Below, piece after piece: positions 6,248 through 8,506 of a stretch of 8,506 bases of DNA. Numbering within the stretch: the first letter of the stretch is position 1; every line of letters begins with the position of its first letter. Position numbers and translations under genes: made by a program. Location of the stretch: NCBI GenBank assembly GCA_030673645.1, contig DAOVIO010000166.1, positions 1-8,506 of the forward strand, given 5' to 3'. The notes beneath the pieces are model-generated. The model worked only from the letters and a program-made list of their open reading frames with translations. It was not told the origin of the DNA and searched no databases. The DNA is from JAGLSB01 sp023135955. Lineage in GTDB: Bacteria; Bacteroidota; Bacteroidia; Bacteroidales; GCA-2748055.

Positions 6248-8506
6248 CTAAAAACCTATCTCCAGACCAAAAGTCAGGGTTTTGTTATTTGGCATTTCAA
6301 AATATGCAAATCCATTCACTCTTTGCTCCGGATCACAAATGTCCTGCTGGGCCCATGTCCAATAATTGCTTGCCTGCACATAAACAGTGATCATATTGAT
6401 ACTAGCCTTATTAATCAAAGACTTTGGTAAATTATAAGACAATGTAATATCCTTCAGTCGCAAATAGTCATTGTCTAGAATAAATCTGGAGGACTCACTT
6501 GATGAGCCATTGTTTCCTCCCCAAATTCGCTGAGGATTCAGGGCTACATCACCGGGCTTTTGCCATCTGTCCAACTGACTCACTGGTATGGCATATTTAA
6601 CCTGACTGCCATCATTCAATGATTTTTCACCTGAATCATACCAGATTTTACCCCCAACTGAGAAATTGAATAAAAAGGCCAAATTCAATCCTTTATATGA
6701 AAGATTATTACCAAGGCTGCCAAAAAAATCGGGATCTGCTGTGCCAGCAACACCTGGCTTGGCTTCAGCATATGAACCGGTTATTTCTCCTGTTTTATAT
6801 CCATCTTCATCTACAACATACCACTCTGGCGCACCATTTGCGGGATTCACTCCGGCCCATAATGGCAAAAAGAATGTATTATACGCCTCTCCCTCTCTTC
6901 TGATATATATGTCGCTAATAATATCTTCATTATTATTAAGTTTCACGATTTTATTATCTATAGATGTAATACTAAAGGTGGAGGACCATGTAAAGTCATT
7001 TGTGGATAAATTCGTAGTTCGAAGATCAAATTCCCAACCAGTATTATCCATCTCTCCAATATTTACCCAGGTTCTTCCTGCTCCCACGGATGGAGCCAGG
7101 GGAAGGTTCATAAGAAGATCTCTGGTATGCCTTTGGAAATATTCAACAGTTGCACTGATATTTTTAAACAGCGTAATATCAATGCCCACATTTAGGTTTG
7201 CATTTTTTTCCCAGGTAAGGACCGGATTGGATATTGAAGATTCGGATGCAGCTATCTGATTGTCATAGGTGCTGGAATAGCTATATAAAGCCAGGTGATC
7301 ATAATATCCTGGTGGAAGAGTTCCGTTTGTTCCATATGACACCCTAAGCTTCAAATCATCGATAACTGACAGAGTCTGCATAACATCTTCACTGCTGAGT
7401 CTCCATGCTCCGGAAACAGACCAAAAGCTCGCCCATCTTTCCTCAATGCCCAGTTTCGAACTACCATCGCGACGGATACTTGTTGAGACGTAATACTTGT
7501 TTCTGAAATCATAATTTAGCCTTGATAGAAAGGATAGCATTGATGTACCATCATCATATCCACCTACAGAATGGGGAATAGCTGCTGCTCCAATGCTGCG
7601 GATTGATTCATTTGGAAGTACGTATCCCGAACCATTAAACCTAATTGCTCGTTTAGTCTCCGCTTCCTGTGCTGCAATAATATTAAGATGGTGAATATCG
7701 TTAAATGTTTTATCAAAGGTCACAAGGTTGGATGTAGTTTTTGTAATTCTTTTTCGGTTGTATAAATATATATAACCTTGCTCAGCCGCGCCCGATCGTG
7801 AAAGAGGTGATGCATAATTAGACTCATCATTGTTGATCCAGTCGAAGCTATTTGTTGACCTGAAAGTTAGAAAATCAAATGGTTTGAATTCAATAAAACC
7901 TGTATTCATACTTCTGAATAACTTTGCATCTTGGTAATTTAAATCACGCTCCCTAACAATATTACGGTATCCGCTTTGTAATGTAAGTCTATATGTTCCA
8001 TCTGGAAGATATGGGCCTTCTGTAGGAAAACAGTTTCTACTAACACTATAAAAAGGATTATAATAACTGGATCCGGCATCAACGATCATCTGATCTGTGT
8101 ATGAATTTAAGATGTTCAGCCCTACTTTGAGCATTTTACTCATCTTATGAGTTACATTAACCCTGCCTGAATATCTTGTAAATCCAGATTTATAGGCAAC
8201 ACCCTCCTGATCGAAAATACCTCCGGATAAGTAAAATTGAGTTTTTTCTGAACCTCCGGTAGCTGATAATTCAGCATTCTGAGTTATTCCTTTTCTGAAC
8301 AGGTGTTCATACCAATCGGTATATCCTTCCTCCGGTTTAACCCAATCGAGGCCCAGCATGGTTTGATCAACGTCGAAATCTGCAGGGGCATTTCCTGTTG
8401 CCAGGTAGTTTTCCATAGATTCTCTGTGCAACATAAGAAAATCATCGCCATTCACTGTTTTATAGTTGTCAACGGCAAATTCTGATACTCCGTAAACTGA
8501 CTTAAA
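6248..8506 (-). CDS. SusC/RagA-family TonB-dependent transporter, N-terminus outside window
   Basis: The frame is open from the right edge to a TAG at 6248-6250, giving 752 visible residues. It is the beta-barrel part of a SusC-type transporter, the outer-membrane channel that imports glycans using energy from TonB. The visible start (KSVYGVSEFAVDNYKTVNGD) corresponds to the region just after the plug domain. The signal peptide, carboxypeptidase-like domain and most of the plug, perhaps 250-300 residues, are therefore missing. Typical SusC features include QNAELSATGGSEKTQFYLSG, YYVSTSIRRDGSSKLG, WSVSGAWRLS, LKLRVSYGTNG, the late FILDNDYLRLKDITLSYNLP, and the C-terminal barrel strand TLTFGLEIGF ending in the required Phe. 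An in-frame GTG at 8455 is not a real start, because coding continues upstream of it. susD follows after 25 bases. The promoter and any regulator lie to the right, outside the window. Confidence 0.96.
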   Translation of the reverse strand, partial: FKSVYGVSEFAVDNYKTVNGDDFLMLHRESMENYLATGNAPADFDVDQTMLGLDWVKPEEGYTDWYEHLFRKGITQNAELSATGGSEKTQFYLSGGIFDQEGVAYKSGFTRYSGRVNVTHKMSKMLKVGLNILNSYTDQMIVDAGSSYYNPFYSVSRNCFPTEGPYLPDGTYRLTLQSGYRNIVRERDLNYQDAKLFRSMNTGFIEFKPFDFLTFRSTNSFDWINNDESNYASPLSRSGAAEQGYIYLYNRKRITKTTSNLVTFDKTFNDIHHLNIIAAQEAETKRAIRFNGSGYVLPNESIRSIGAAAIPHSVGGYDDGTSMLSFLSRLNYDFRNKYYVSTSIRRDGSSKLGIEERWASFWSVSGAWRLSSEDVMQTLSVIDDLKLRVSYGTNGTLPPGYYDHLALYSYSSTYDNQIAASESSISNPVLTWEKNANLNVGIDITLFKNISATVEYFQRHTRDLLMNLPLAPSVGAGRTWVNIGEMDNTGWEFDLRTTNLSTNDFTWSSTFSITSIDNKIVKLNNNEDIISDIYIRREGEAYNTFFLPLWAGVNPANGAPEWYVVDEDGYKTGEITGSYAEAKPGVAGTADPDFFGSLGNNLSYKGLNLAFLFNFSVGGKIWYDSGEKSLNDGSQVKYAIPVSQLDRWQKPGDVALNPQRIWGGNNGSSSESSRFILDNDYLRLKDITLSYNLPKSLINKASINMITVYVQASNYWTWAQQDICDPEQRVNGFAYFEMPNNKTLTFGLEIGF

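Noticed and set aside
6666..7259. Open frame of 197 codons on the plus strand inside the susC gene
   Set aside because: It is antisense to well-conserved SusC barrel sequence, has no recognisable domain, and is best explained as a by-product of the codon pattern.
8453..8455. GTG as a start codon for the SusC-like gene
   Set aside because: The same frame continues without a stop to the right edge and encodes plausible SusC sequence, so the gene is truncated by the window, not started here.

Overview
The window looks like chromosomal DNA of a marine-type member of the Bacteroidota. It is AT-rich and has no clear Shine-Dalgarno sites. It carries a SusC/SusD pair with lipoprotein signals, a Bacteroidota-style cold-shock protein with a lysine-rich N-terminal extension, and a GH117-family glycosidase typical of agar-degrading marine Bacteroidota. 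I cannot name the genus.

Layout, left to right. Positions 1-176 hold the last 57 codons of an ABC-2 type transporter permease (+ strand). Positions 177-423 are non-coding. They contain an 18-bp perfect palindrome flanked by a 5-bp direct repeat, a three-unit 13-bp tandem repeat, and a probable promoter for the next gene. A cold-shock-domain protein lies at 424-879 (+), followed by a long-loop hairpin with a T-run. A lipoprotein of glycoside hydrolase family 117 lies at 1026-2264 (+) and starts at TTG. It converges on a CvfB-type S1-domain RNA-binding protein at 2310-3146 (-). A strong minus-strand intrinsic terminator sits at 3234-3271. The rest is a minus-strand operon read right to left: a SusC-like TonB-dependent transporter (6248 to beyond the window edge, N-terminus missing), a SusD-like lipoprotein (4723-6222), and a lipoprotein with two IPT/TIG domains plus a C-terminal jelly-roll-like domain (3436-4665).

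How the genes may work together (inference): the minus-strand operon is the glycan-capture part of a polysaccharide utilisation locus. SusD and the IPT/TIG lipoprotein would bind a polysaccharide or oligosaccharide at the cell surface, and SusC would import it. The GH117 enzyme acts on unsubstituted neoagaro-oligosaccharides in characterised relatives. That suggests, without proving, that the substrate is agar or a related red-algal galactan. GH117 lacks an acidic stretch after its lipid-anchored cysteine, whereas SusD and the IPT/TIG protein have one, so GH117 may stay in the periplasm and finish off imported oligosaccharides. The cold-shock, CvfB and ABC permease genes look like housekeeping neighbours. 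The most unusual points are the split arrangement of the locus, the fused IPT/TIG binding protein, and the repeat structures upstream of the cold-shock gene. I see no phage, insertion sequence, CRISPR array, tRNA or rRNA.
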